From Verrucomicrobiota bacterium (lineage in GTDB: Bacteria; Verrucomicrobiota; Verrucomicrobiia; Limisphaerales; UBA11320), in assembly GCA_016199985.1 (NCBI GenBank), contig JACQFQ010000069.1, forward strand, positions 1-64,000: 64,000 nt of DNA, given 5' to 3'. A program made the translations under genes and the position numbers. Positions 1-8,627 of the stretch are shown in pieces. A model generated the notes under the pieces. It was not told the DNA's origin, searched no databases, and saw only the letters and a list, made by a program, of their open reading frames with translations. The stretch's first letter is position 1, and every line of letters starts with the position of its first letter.

Positions 1-402
<402 letters not shown>

Positions 403-429
403 TAAAGAGTTTAATCTTTATGCTAATTT

Positions 430-443
430 GGTTCCGAAGAACC
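430..443 (-). promoter_or_regulatory. UUCG-capped hairpin in the 16S leader
   Basis: On the minus strand GGTTC-TTCG-GAACC forms a five-pair stem closed by the very stable C(UUCG)G tetraloop, about 30 bases before the mature 16S end. It could help fold or process the rRNA precursor. The structure is seen directly; the role is inference. Confidence 0.5.
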
Positions 444-510
444 GTTTGATCGCACTTGATTGACTGCTTACGCAATCCTCAAGGGGCTCTAACTTATAGC
501 ACAATTCAAA

Positions 511-522
511 TATCAAAGAACC
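511..522 (-). promoter_or_regulatory. Possible boxA-like antitermination element of the rRNA leader
   Basis: The minus strand reads GGTTCTTTGATA about 110 bases before the mature 16S end. A GTTCTTTGA-type sequence in this place resembles boxA elements of rRNA leaders in related phyla. A TATAAG (493-498) follows and might instead be a -10 element. No clear rRNA promoter could be assigned in 402-556. Confidence 0.3.
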
Positions 523-555
523 ACTGTAAAATCGACCATCGGCTTAGCCGTGGAG

Positions 556-590
556 AAAAAAAATCCCAGTGCCGTTTTATCCGGCAACTG
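556..590 (-). terminator. Rho-independent terminator after bioD
   Basis: On the minus strand CAGTTGCCG and CGGCACTG pair (eight pairs with one bulged T) around a GATAAAA loop and are followed three bases later by eight T residues. It lies 37 bases past the bioD stop codon and ends the gspF-bioD operon before the 16S gene. Confidence 0.65.
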
Positions 591-626
591 AGTTACAAAC
601 ACTCAAGCTAAACAATCTTGTGATCT

Positions 627-1385
627 CTAGCTGGGCCGCACCGTCAGCCGCGCCACACTCGTTTTTGTCTCAGGTGTTTCGCAGCGACGAGTCGAGAAGG
701 TATCGAGAGGTGAAAAAGCCGCAAGAGTTTTTTTCAAAATTCTTTCAACGCGAGAAGATTTCACGATGCAACCCGTGAGTGATGGCAAAAATGGAAACCT
801 CTCAACAACCACTCCATCAATGATATGCAGAAGCATTTTTTGATTTGTCATTGCTGACGCGTCGCGAGGAAAAAAATCCATCAACACAACCGCAACGCGC
901 GACTGATTTCTTCTACGAAGCTCAGAAACGGTTAACAAAGTGTGATTGAGCGTTCCCAACGCGTTCCTTCCCACTACAACAACATCGGAATTCAGCTGCT
1001 GAATGAGATCTGCAAGGAGAAAGCGTTTCGAAAGTGGCACACAAAGCCCGCCTATTCCTTCGACGACGGTGACGTCATACCGCGATGCGATGTCTCGGAT
1101 GTGATCTCTTGCGCGATGCAGCCGGGCCGGCCCTTCCGAACGCATTCTGACCGCTCCAGGAGCCACTGCAACACGCGTCCAGAAAGGGTTCACCTGATTC
1201 AAGCTCAGGCCTGAATCAGCCTCGCGCCACAGTGTTTCCGCGTCGGCTCTGCCTCCACTTGAGAATGGCTTTAAGGCGGCGACGCGCGCCCCCAGTGATT
1301 TGAGATAGTGGATTAAGCAAACCGTGAAGACTGTCTTTCCGACCCCTGTATCCGTTCCTGTTACGAAAATGATCCGATTGCTCAT
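627..1385 (-). CDS. bioD: Dethiobiotin synthetase
   Basis: ATP-dependent enzyme that closes the ureido ring of biotin, turning 7,8-diaminopelargonate plus CO2 into dethiobiotin; cytoplasmic. The 252-residue product opens with the P-loop GTDTGVGKT (residues 10-18), followed by KPFSSGG where the family has KP(V/I)xTG (substrate and metal site), and the EGIGGLCVPL motif near residue 110. Length fits the family (about 220-250), with a divergent C-terminal tail of about 30 residues. The ATG lies 8 bases after the gspK stop, so it is probably the last gene of the type II secretion operon. No other bio gene is in the window. Confidence 0.9.
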   Translation of the reverse strand: MSNRIIFVTGTDTGVGKTVFTVCLIHYLKSLGARVAALKPFSSGGRADAETLWREADSGLSLNQVNPFWTRVAVAPGAVRMRSEGPARLHRARDHIRDIASRYDVTVVEGIGGLCVPLSKRFLLADLIQQLNSDVVVVGRNALGTLNHTLLTVSELRRRNQSRVAVVLMDFFPRDASAMTNQKMLLHIIDGVVVERFPFLPSLTGCIVKSSRVERILKKTLAAFSPLDTFSTRRCETPETKTSVARLTVRPS

Positions 1386-1393
1386 GCGAATTC

Positions 1394-2464
1394 TCAGCGA
1401 TCCTCCCAGATGAGATTCAACACAAGGAAATTGGGCGCGCCGCGCCTGAGCAAGGCAACGTAAGATCTCCGATGCTGGCCGGCTCTCACGTCCACTTTGA
1501 CTTCGAACACCACGCTCTGAACAGAGAGGAAGAGTTGCGCGGAGGCGCCGACCTGAGGCGGAAGCCCGGGAACCATCGATATCTCCGCGGCTGATCGAAA
1601 TGGCGTGTCATCCTCGGTCCCGTCCTGGCCATCAGGACCAGCGCGGCGGGCTTGTATGGCTTGAGCCGCCACCTCGTTGACGAAGGGCAAGACCTGAAGG
1701 GCGGTCACCGAGGCCGTGTTGATGTTCAGGCGACCGCCCGAGAGCGCGCAAAAGAGGTCTCTAAGCCCCACGGGATAGATGGGTTCCTCTCCTGGGTTTG
1801 CTCTCTGAGATCGATCTCTTCGATGCGAAGGGGGAGCCCCTGACCCCCAGAACACACCGGGAGATTCACGAATGCCCTCAACCAGCAGCAACTCAGTGAT
1901 GTCATCGATGCGTCCGTTCTTCGCAAGATAGGGCGGGGTCAACGAGAGATAGTGCTGCTTCTCGGCCCCGTTCGGCCGTGGATCATCGTCCACATCGATC
2001 CAATCCAGAATGGAGCTAATGATCGTCGGCGTGAGCGAAGCGTCAATATTCACAACCTCCGCGGCCTTTCGAAGCACCTGTTCGTCGGCGTTGTTGATAT
2101 TGAACTTTCGGTCCATGTCCTCGAGCGTGACCCGGAACTCGCCGTTGCCCAGCTGTATCCAGTTCCCGAGCAACCGGGCGACGGTGTCGTTCGTCTCAGC
2201 CCGCCCGCCCGCCCAGGCTTGTCCCAGCGAGTCATATCCTCCCGAAATGCCGCTGCGTTGGCTCAATGCGTATTTGGCCACCTCGATCCCCGAGCGAGCC
2301 ATCCATTCGAAGTCGGTGTCCCACGAAACGTTCCGAGCCAGCTTCGTCTCGATTCGCATCGAGTAGGCAAATCCTCCCGCGAGCGCCGCGAGGACTATGA
2401 TCACCATGAGGACCATGATCAGGGCGATGCCTCCGCGTTGAGTCGCTCGTGCGGCTGTCTTCAT
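1394..2464 (-). CDS. gspK: Type II secretion minor pseudopilin GspK
   Basis: Largest minor pseudopilin, expected at the tip of the type II secretion pseudopilus. The N-terminus has a short basic leader, then G-GIALIMVLMVIIVL, the K-type pseudopilin helix with Gly before the cleavage point. The body carries the K-family hallmarks DRKFNINNA, SILDWID.DDDP with GAE and Y downstream, and a second helix-hairpin-like segment LNINTASVTAL. At 356 residues it has the usual size. Its ATG overlaps the gspJ stop by four bases (ATGA), so translation is probably coupled. Order H-I-J-K matches the canonical operon. Confidence 0.93.
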   Translation of the reverse strand: MKTAARATQRGGIALIMVLMVIIVLAALAGGFAYSMRIETKLARNVSWDTDFEWMARSGIEVAKYALSQRSGISGGYDSLGQAWAGGRAETNDTVARLLGNWIQLGNGEFRVTLEDMDRKFNINNADEQVLRKAAEVVNIDASLTPTIISSILDWIDVDDDPRPNGAEKQHYLSLTPPYLAKNGRIDDITELLLVEGIRESPGVFWGSGAPPSHRRDRSQRANPGEEPIYPVGLRDLFCALSGGRLNINTASVTALQVLPFVNEVAAQAIQARRAGPDGQDGTEDDTPFRSAAEISMVPGLPPQVGASAQLFLSVQSVVFEVKVDVRAGQHRRSYVALLRRGAPNFLVLNLIWEDR

Positions 2465-3162
2465 TGAATGCGTCCTGGCGCCGGGAGGTTCCGTTGAAGT
2501 TCCGTCCCAACGCGCGTGGCAGGCACGGCGATCGTGGTGGCGGCGATATCCTCGCGCGCGCTCCTGCCGTTGCCTTTGCCCATGCCGATGGCAACACGCA
2601 CGAGCCTCGGAATCGAATTAGTCTGCTTCCATTCCCTGGTGTATTCAGCCTTCAAGGCGTCGAAGAACTCAACCGTGAACAACGACACATCCGGGCTGAG
2701 CACGAGCCGGTAGGGGTTGAAGTCGCGGTCCTGGGGCGTCAGCAGGGGCTGCTGGTAGAGCACCAGCTCGTTGTTCCCGGAGGCTCCCGGCTCCACGGTG
2801 AACCGCACCCGGCGAACGATGCTGCCGCCGTAGCGACCCACCCCCGGGAAGGAGGATGGAAGGCGCGCTGTAAAACGAATATCGGCGAAATCCCCGCTGC
2901 TCTCGGCAAGAAAAGTGTAATGCTTCAGGTTCTCCGGGTGGCTCACAGTCGTTAGCAAAGCGTCATGCAACGTCCGCATGGCAACTCTTGACCTCTGGGC
3001 GTTTGCGGCCGCTTTCAGCCCGGCCTCGGATCCGCGGAGGATCGAGCTCCACACCGCGTATACCGAAGCCATCACCATCATGAAAATCGCCATCGAGATC
3101 ATGATCTCGAGGATCGTGAACCCCCGCTTCCGCGGGGAAACCGCGTTGCAAACAAGGATCAT
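2461..3162 (-). CDS. gspJ: Type II secretion minor pseudopilin GspJ
   Basis: Minor pseudopilin, 233 residues. The leader ends in KRG-FTILEIMIS, the standard prepilin peptidase site with Gly at -1, Phe at +1 and Glu at +5, followed by one hydrophobic helix (MAIFMMVMASVYAVW). The rest is the soluble domain found in the J family (FFDALKAEYTREW near residue 170). The start overlaps the gspI stop and the end overlaps the gspK start, both by four bases. With I and K it should form the pseudopilus tip complex. Confidence 0.88.
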   Translation of the reverse strand: MILVCNAVSPRKRGFTILEIMISMAIFMMVMASVYAVWSSILRGSEAGLKAAANAQRSRVAMRTLHDALLTTVSHPENLKHYTFLAESSGDFADIRFTARLPSSFPGVGRYGGSIVRRVRFTVEPGASGNNELVLYQQPLLTPQDRDFNPYRLVLSPDVSLFTVEFFDALKAEYTREWKQTNSIPRLVRVAIGMGKGNGRSAREDIAATTIAVPATRVGTELQRNLPAPGRIQ

Positions 3163-3596
3163 CGCGCCAGCCCTCCAGATCGCGCGCCAGGGGGGGAACC
3201 AGGACGAAAGAACAAGGCGCTCATCCTGGTGGGCGTCTCGTTCCCTCCGCCGCGCGGAACGACCTCAAACTCGACCTTGAAGAGGCCGTTGCTTTCTACC
3301 TCCTCCACGCGGTACTGCCACGAATACTCGGGATAGATCTCGCCGAAATCGCCGGAAAACGTCCCTTCCTCCAGCCGGTTTGTGATGCTCAGTTCAGCGG
3401 CCACCATTCCAGGGTCGACGACGCGCTTCCGCAAAGACTTCGCCGCGACGAGACTCCGCGTGGTGAGTTGGAGAAGCGCAAACGCGACGAGAAAGAACAC
3501 AAAGCACGCGATCATCACCTCAAGAAGCGTGAACGCGGATCGGACGCCCCTCGGGGAGAGCCCTCGGCGTCTGGAAGGATGGGTCAATAATCGCAT
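3159..3596 (-). CDS. gspI: Type II secretion minor pseudopilin GspI
   Basis: Minor pseudopilin, 145 residues, near the usual 120-130. The leader ends RSA-FTLLEVMIACFVFFLVAFALL: the residue before the expected cut is Ala instead of the classic Gly, a form common in prepilin-like proteins of verrucomicrobia and planctomycetes. The assignment to I rests on size, position between H and J, and the I-like soluble part (ISNRLE-type segment seen as SITNRLEEGTF). It starts 11 bases after the gspH stop. Confidence 0.82.
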   Translation of the reverse strand: MRLLTHPSRRRGLSPRGVRSAFTLLEVMIACFVFFLVAFALLQLTTRSLVAAKSLRKRVVDPGMVAAELSITNRLEEGTFSGDFGEIYPEYSWQYRVEEVESNGLFKVEFEVVPRGGGNETPTRMSALFFRPGSPPGARSGGLAR

Positions 3597-3607
3597 GCGC
3601 GCCCGGG

Positions 3608-4249
3608 TCAGCGTTCAAAGAACTTCGTGACATCCGTCTCCACGCTCGCGAGTCCGGTTACGACCTCGAGCCAGACATTGCGCTGTTCGCCTTTCGCGGA
3701 TTGGATCACCAGGCTCATGCCATCGCAAGTGCCGTTCGGAAAGAAGCGAATCTCCGCCACCGGATCCTCGGTCCAATCCTCGCCATTGATGCTCAGCGCG
3801 GTGATTCGAATGGAGGAATGGAGGGCGCCGCTAAACATTCCAGGGCCTCCGGAAGCCGCGCCGACCGACGTTTCCATCACGCCATCGGAGGTCACCGTCC
3901 GTTCGGGAGCGAGGCCAGCCTCCGCCCCGATGTCCCCGACGGGCGGCCCCATCATCGCGACCTCGAATGCCCGCTCGGGAATCCGGATTCTGAGCACCGT
4001 GGGCGCGCCCTTCAGGATCGCAAACGCGCGGGCGTTGCTGCACGCCTCCGCCAGGTCGGACACGGCGCGCCGCATCGACTCGGGAGAAAGCCTCTGAACG
4101 AACGCGGGAACAGCCACCGTCAGCAGCAGCATGGCGATCCCCACAACGACCATCAATTCCACCAACGTGAACGCGCGTCGCCGTCCGGCCGACGCGCGTG
4201 GATGCGCCCGCTCAGCCACGCCGATCCGGATCTCTGGCCCGTGGTTCAT
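3608..4249 (-). CDS. gspH: Type II secretion pseudopilin GspH
   Basis: H-type pseudopilin or FimT-like protein, 213 residues. After a 27-residue basic leader comes RRA-FTLVELMVVVGIAMLLLTVAVPAF, the type IV prepilin signature, again with Ala rather than Gly at -1. The following MRRAVSDLAEACSNARAFAILKG segment is typical of the GspH/FimT family, where a helix precedes a beta-rich domain. It sits 27 bases after gspF. The major pseudopilin gene gspG is not in this run. Confidence 0.82.
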   Translation of the reverse strand: MNHGPEIRIGVAERAHPRASAGRRRAFTLVELMVVVGIAMLLLTVAVPAFVQRLSPESMRRAVSDLAEACSNARAFAILKGAPTVLRIRIPERAFEVAMMGPPVGDIGAEAGLAPERTVTSDGVMETSVGAASGGPGMFSGALHSSIRITALSINGEDWTEDPVAEIRFFPNGTCDGMSLVIQSAKGEQRNVWLEVVTGLASVETDVTKFFER

Positions 4250-4276
4250 GAGGTTTGAGGCGCAGGGCGCACGCGG

Positions 4277-5563
4277 TCAATGGTTGATGCTCGCGGTGAT
4301 CTTGAACATCGCGGAAAGCACGCTGAACAGAAGGAAGCCCACGCAGATGGCCATGATGATGATCATCGCCGGCTCGATGAGCGTCGTCATGACGCGCAGC
4401 TGAATCGTGAGCTCGTTTTCGTAGGTTTCGGCGATGTTTTTCAACGACCCGGGAACGTCGCCGGTTTCCTCGCCGATCTTCAGCAAATCGATCATCAACT
4501 GAGGAAACAGGCGGCTCTTGGCCAGGGGTTGAGCCAACGTCTTGCCGTCGGTCACGTCCTCCCGGGTCATCGCGATGGCCTCTTTGATGACGACATTGGG
4601 GATGATTTGTTCCGTGATTTTCAACGCTGTCAGGACCGGAACTCCGTTCGTCAGCAGCGTCGACAGCGTTCTCGCGAACTGGCCGAAAAGATTCATCCGG
4701 ATCACCTTCCCCACCACCGGCGCGTTCAGCTTCCACTCGTCGATCTTCTTCTTCCCAAAGGCCGATGTCCTGAACCGCGCGCCCACCACCCAGATCGCAA
4801 CGATCATGAGGAGCATCAGCCACCAATAGCTGGTGAAGAGCCGGCTCATGTCCATCAGGATACGGGTCGACAAGGGGAGCTCGATATTCAGTCCCTGGAA
4901 GATGGTCATGAATTTCGGCAGCATGAAAGTCATGAAGAAAATGACGATCGCAACGCCCACGCAGGCCACAATCGCCGGATAAACCATCGCGGACTTGAAT
5001 TTCTGCTGAACCTCCGCAAAGCGCTCATAATGCGTGGAAAGTCGGCGAAGCACGTCGGTGAGGGCTCCGCTCTGCTCTCCCGCGCGGACCATGTTGACGT
5101 AAAGATCGGAGAAAATCATCGGCTGCTTGGCCATGGCGTCCGACAGCCCGCGACCCTCCATCACCTCCTGCTTGAGCATCTTTGAGACTTCGGAAGGGAT
5201 TCCCTTCGACTCCAGGTGAGTCATGCTGTTGAGGGCGACGGTCAGCGGCATTCCGGAATTCAGGAGGTTGGCCATCTGCTGGGTGAAGGTGGCGAGTTCC
5301 TGCATCTTGGGACGGCGTTTGCGCGCCATGAAGGAACGCACTGATTGAGGAAGCACGGACGAGGACTGCCCTTCGCCCCTCTGTCCGGCCGCCGCGCCAG
5401 CGACCGCAGCCGCCCCAGCGCCCCCGCGAGGGGCGTCCACGATCACAGGGAACAGTCCCAACCTCTCGATCTGCTGCAGGGCCACGCTACGATCGGACAC
5501 ATCCAGAACCCCCTGGACAATCTCGCCGGAGCGTTTTCGAGCCTTATAGGCAAACTGAGGCAT
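4277..5563 (-). CDS. gspF: Type II secretion inner-membrane platform protein GspF
   Basis: Polytopic platform protein that works with the GspE ATPase to drive pseudopilus assembly. The 428 residues start with the F-family N-terminus (FAYKARKRSGEIVQGVLD), carry an Ala/Gly-rich linker near 48-70, and then two T2SSF domains: one from about residue 95 (ATFTQQMANLLNSGMPL...) and a repeat from about 295 (FARTLSTLLTNGVPVLTAL), each with the GEQSG/GEETG signature. Membrane helices lie near 195-220, 240-265 and 400-422. PilC of type IV pili is similar, but the downstream H-I-J-K genes point to type II secretion. First gene of the operon; gspD, gspE and gspG are not in the window. Confidence 0.9.
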   Translation of the reverse strand: MPQFAYKARKRSGEIVQGVLDVSDRSVALQQIERLGLFPVIVDAPRGGAGAAAVAGAAAGQRGEGQSSSVLPQSVRSFMARKRRPKMQELATFTQQMANLLNSGMPLTVALNSMTHLESKGIPSEVSKMLKQEVMEGRGLSDAMAKQPMIFSDLYVNMVRAGEQSGALTDVLRRLSTHYERFAEVQQKFKSAMVYPAIVACVGVAIVIFFMTFMLPKFMTIFQGLNIELPLSTRILMDMSRLFTSYWWLMLLMIVAIWVVGARFRTSAFGKKKIDEWKLNAPVVGKVIRMNLFGQFARTLSTLLTNGVPVLTALKITEQIIPNVVIKEAIAMTREDVTDGKTLAQPLAKSRLFPQLMIDLLKIGEETGDVPGSLKNIAETYENELTIQLRVMTTLIEPAMIIIMAICVGFLLFSVLSAMFKITASINH

Positions 5564-5573
5564 AGATCAAACC

Positions 5574-5602
5574 GTCATATCGCGTAAACCAACTCGCGTC
5601 AA
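5574..5602 (-). promoter_or_regulatory. Sigma-70-type promoter of the gspF operon
   Basis: Minus strand TTGACG (5597-5602), a 17-base spacer and TATGAC (5574-5579). Transcription should start near 5567, only about four bases before the gspF ATG at 5563, so the mRNA would be almost leaderless. Confidence 0.5.
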
Positions 5603-5884
5603 AAGTTGCAATGGCGAGCGCCCGCCGACGCTCATCGGCGCGGGGCTGACGTTGGATGCATCGGCATTCCCGCCCGGTTGCTAAGCCGGCCGGAGACCAC
5701 GCGCCGATCTCACGCCGCAGCAGAACGTGCCACTGCGCAAGATCGCTGTCGAGGCGGAGGATCGAGAAACACTTGCCATGTCCGTGGACCCCCGCGCAGG
5801 ATCGCGCCTCGAGTCTTCAGCCCAATCGCGCCCAGCAAGAGGCCCAGGAACGCCTCCGAACGGGCGGCGACTGAGCCATGGCGT
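5603..5884. other. Intergenic region between gspF and a methyltransferase gene
   Basis: About 280 GC-rich bases between divergent genes. The plus-strand frame of the downstream methyltransferase stays open back to 5606, but the translation is Arg/Ala-rich and looks non-coding. Apart from the gspF promoter at its left edge, no RNA gene, repeat or clear promoter was recognised. Confidence 0.5.
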
Positions 5885-6529
5885 ATGAACATCCACTCCC
5901 TATACGGACTGGCCCGACGGTTTCGCGCGAAACGTTTCCAGCATTTTTGCGCCAAGTCGAGAATCGCGCCCACGGACCTCGTTCTCGACATCGGAGGGTA
6001 CTACTGGAACTGGACGGAGCATCCGCCCATGGGAAAAGCGATCCGGATCATCAACCTCGACAGCCGCCACGTCTTCGACAAGGCCCAGTATCCTCGGCAC
6101 AACCTGGACGTGGCCTGCGCCGATGGATGCCGGCTGCCTTACCCCGATCGATCCTACGACATCGTCTATTCCAACAGCGTCATCGAACACGTTGGGAGCT
6201 ATGAAAAGCAACGGGCCTTCGCCAGCGAAGCCCGTCGCGTCGGCAAACGTCTGTGGATTCAAACCCCCGCCTACGAATTCTTCATCGAGCCCCATTTTCT
6301 GGCCCCTTTCGTCCACTGGGCGCCTCGGAACCTCCGCGTCAAGCTGATCCGGTTCTTCACCCTTTGGGGTTGGCTCGAGAAGCCATCGCCTCAGCGGATC
6401 CAGGAAACAGTGGATGAGATCCGACTCCTGCGATACCGGGAAATGCAGGAGTTATTCCCCGATTGCCAGATCCTCCGGGAACGGTTCCTGGGGGTTCTGA
6501 CGAAGAGCTACATCGCGTTTCGAGAGTGA
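5885..6529 (+). CDS. Class I SAM-dependent methyltransferase
   Basis: Predicted 214-residue methyltransferase of the Methyltransf_11 type; substrate unknown. Motif I reads LVLDIGGYYWNW, with the usual Gly-x-Gly-x-Gly loop changed to GGYYWNW. It is followed by an acidic motif II-like stretch (RIINLDSRH), DGCRLPYPDRSYDIVYSNSVIEHV (motifs III-IV), and a C-terminal half with a hydrophobic patch (FLAPFVHWAPRNL). The ATG at 5885 was chosen because homology-like sequence begins there; the frame is open further upstream. It converges on larE with 10 bases between the stops. No neighbour suggests a pathway. Confidence 0.75.
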   Translation: MNIHSLYGLARRFRAKRFQHFCAKSRIAPTDLVLDIGGYYWNWTEHPPMGKAIRIINLDSRHVFDKAQYPRHNLDVACADGCRLPYPDRSYDIVYSNSVIEHVGSYEKQRAFASEARRVGKRLWIQTPAYEFFIEPHFLAPFVHWAPRNLRVKLIRFFTLWGWLEKPSPQRIQETVDEIRLLRYREMQELFPDCQILRERFLGVLTKSYIAFRE

Positions 6530-6539
6530 GACTGGGATC

Positions 6540-7385
6540 CTAGGACCCGGTCAAAGGCTTCGACGGCGGCCGGAACATCACTTCGTTCAAGCTGCCGCGG
6601 CGATATCCGCGCGCATCGACGGTGACGTGAGCATAACCGATCTCCGCCAAGGACGCGGCCACCCTGTCCATGACATCCCCGCCCAGCAAGCGCGCCATTT
6701 CCTCGCGCCCCAATTCGATGCGCGCCAAATGCCCCTGCTTCAGCTCATGGTGCCGAACACGAACCTCCCGAAACCCCAGGTCGCGAAGACTGTTCTCAGC
6801 CTTCTCGATCATCAGCAGCTTCTCCGGAGTCACTGACTCTCCGTAAGGGATTCGCGAACTGAGGCAGGCGAGCTGCGGCTTGTCGGCGGTCGGAAGCCCC
6901 AATTGGGCGGAAAGCTCCCGGATCTCGGATTTGGTGAAGCCCGCCTCCTTGAGCGGCGCCTGGATCTTGAACTCCGCGGCGGCCTGCGCCCCGGGGCGGT
7001 GATCGCCCAGGTCGCTGGCATTCTCCCCGTACGCGATCACGTTGAAACCCTCGGCCCTCGCCAACGGCGCCAAGGCGGTGAACAGCTCGAACTTGCAGAA
7101 GTAGCAACGGTTCGTGGGGTTCGCGAGATAGCGCTCGTTCTCAAACTCCGACGTGGCCAAAACGCGAACCGGAAACCCAAAGCGCCCCCCCAGTTCAAGC
7201 GCCTCCGCCAACTCTCGCCGCGGGAGACTGGGGGAATCCGCGATCGCCGCCAGGGCGCGTCGCCCCAGGACATCGTGGGCGACTTTCGCCAGGAGAACGG
7301 AGTCCACACCGCCGGAATACGCGACCAGACAGGAGCCGTATCCCTCGAGCAGGGCGCGGAGACGATCATGCTTGGCGGACAACAT
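6540..7385 (-). CDS. larE: ATP-dependent sulfurtransferase LarE
   Basis: PP-loop enzyme of the LarE family, which adds sulfur to the pyridinium dinucleotide precursor of the nickel-pincer cofactor of lactate racemase and related enzymes. The 281 residues carry the PP-loop SGGVDS (24-29), NRCYFCK (Cys94 and Cys97) and ACLSSRIPYG (Cys174). Cys174 matches the single sacrificial cysteine of the Lactobacillus enzyme; the two extra cysteines match LarE forms that bind a 4Fe-4S cluster through three cysteines. The ATG at 7385 is preferred over an in-frame TTG at 7403. No larA, larB or larC is nearby. Confidence 0.88.
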   Translation of the reverse strand: MLSAKHDRLRALLEGYGSCLVAYSGGVDSVLLAKVAHDVLGRRALAAIADSPSLPRRELAEALELGGRFGFPVRVLATSEFENERYLANPTNRCYFCKFELFTALAPLARAEGFNVIAYGENASDLGDHRPGAQAAAEFKIQAPLKEAGFTKSEIRELSAQLGLPTADKPQLACLSSRIPYGESVTPEKLLMIEKAENSLRDLGFREVRVRHHELKQGHLARIELGREEMARLLGGDVMDRVAASLAEIGYAHVTVDARGYRRGSLNEVMFRPPSKPLTGS

Positions 7386-7515
7386 GGCTAGAACTTGGCG
7401 CAAAAGCGCCGCGCGGGCAACTCTTCGCCATGAACGCGGCGGCGTCGCAGGCGCGACCCCATGGGGCAGCCTGTGGCGAAGCCATGGGATCCGAAGCTTG
7501 AAACTGGAAACCAGG

Positions 7516-7980
7516 CTAGAGCGTCAGCATCCGAACATCCATGGACGCCTCGGTGAGCGTGAGAATCCCCAAGGTGCGCGGACAGAGGAAGCGCTGCTTG
7601 CCCGCGGATCCGGGATTCAGGAACAGGATCCCGTCCTGCCTCAACTCTCTTGGCTGGTGGGTGTGTCCATATACGACCACTTGAGGCTTCACGCGATCGA
7701 GGAGGCCCTGGAGCTCTTCTGATTGAGCGTCGGGGTCCACGATGTGCCGCACGAGGAATGTGCGTCCGGCGAGAACGACCACCTCCAGGTCCCGGAGGCC
7801 AAGGCTGGCGTCATCCGTGTTCCCGAGCACGGCGGTCAGAGGCGCGAGGTTCTCCAAACGCGACAGGATCGCACGGGGCCCCACATCGCCGCCGTGGATG
7901 ATGTGATCCACATCGGCGAAATGCTTCGCCACCGCCGGATCGAGAAGCCCGTGAGTGTCTGAAATGACGCCTATCCTCAT
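7516..7980 (-). CDS. YfcE/MJ0936-type metallophosphoesterase
   Basis: Small calcineurin-like phosphoesterase of 154 residues. It shows the metal-binding motifs in order: SDTHG (residues 7-11), HGGDVG (near 29-34), GNTD (near 53-56) and GHTH (near 105-108), plus NPGS. The family hydrolyses phosphodiesters with two metal ions; the natural substrate is usually unknown. The ATG at 7980 overlaps the stop of the upstream DUF6580 gene by four bases (ATGA), so the two are translationally coupled. Confidence 0.88.
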   Translation of the reverse strand: MRIGVISDTHGLLDPAVAKHFADVDHIIHGGDVGPRAILSRLENLAPLTAVLGNTDDASLGLRDLEVVVLAGRTFLVRHIVDPDAQSEELQGLLDRVKPQVVVYGHTHQPRELRQDGILFLNPGSAGKQRFLCPRTLGILTLTEASMDVRMLTL

Positions 7981-8627
7981 GCGGTGCTTTCCGGAGCTTC
8001 GGGTTCGCCAACCCCCTCCTCCTGCGCCTCCCGCGCCGGCACATTCGCCGTGGCCTTCTCGGCGGCCGATTCCGTGACGTCCACCGCCTTCATCGCGCCG
8101 ACAAAAAGCCCGGTGAAAAGACCGCCGCTCAGCAGGGTATTCAGGAGAAACTCCCACGTGCTGGGATGCCCCGCGGTGCCGAGCGTCAGCGCCCTCCACC
8201 AACCTTCGAGAGTCTTTGAGTATTCAGGGTTCCCAAATGGATTGAAGAACCACGCGGCGGTGTTGGTGAGGAAGTAGAACAGGATCGCCCCCAGGACTCC
8301 GCCCCCGACCAACTTGCCCCACGAGTCCCTGGGCCGGAACCACCGTCCGAGGCCCAGGAGGACGAGGTAAACGGGGTAATTGGTCAACTGATACCACTGC
8401 AGGGGAATGTGAGACTCATGCCAGTAGTAGAAGCCCAACAAGCCGTCCGCAACCGCCATCGTGGCCAGCGGAATCCACCATGCCAGTTCGCCGCGAAAAT
8501 AAACCCCTGCGCAGAAGATAAGCCCGTAGGCCGCGCTGAAATTCGGAGGCATCAGGCCAGGCCAGCGGGTGAGGATAAACACCCCCATCAGCACCAACGC
8601 CATGCCATGCGAACGCTTCAGCTTCAT
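7977..8627 (-). CDS. DUF6580-type integral membrane protein
   Basis: Predicted 216-residue membrane protein with about five to six hydrophobic segments. The N-terminal pattern (LTRWPGLMPPNFSAAYGLIF, then a WWIPLATMAVADGLLGFYYW helix) fits the DUF6580 family, annotated as putative transport proteins related to ECF-type components. The last 40 residues are charged and Ala/Glu-rich. The start at ATG 8627 puts the basic MKLKRSH before the first helix; the frame is open further upstream but looks non-coding there. It is coupled by ATGA to the phosphoesterase. Confidence 0.7.
   Translation of the reverse strand: MKLKRSHGMALVLMGVFILTRWPGLMPPNFSAAYGLIFCAGVYFRGELAWWIPLATMAVADGLLGFYYWHESHIPLQWYQLTNYPVYLVLLGLGRWFRPRDSWGKLVGGGVLGAILFYFLTNTAAWFFNPFGNPEYSKTLEGWWRALTLGTAGHPSTWEFLLNTLLSGGLFTGLFVGAMKAVDVTESAAEKATANVPAREAQEEGVGEPEAPESTA

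Noticed and set aside
6530..6552. Hairpin GACTGGG...CCCGGTC between the methyltransferase and larE as a two-way terminator
   Set aside because: The stem is good but neither side has a T run, and it extends into the end of larE.
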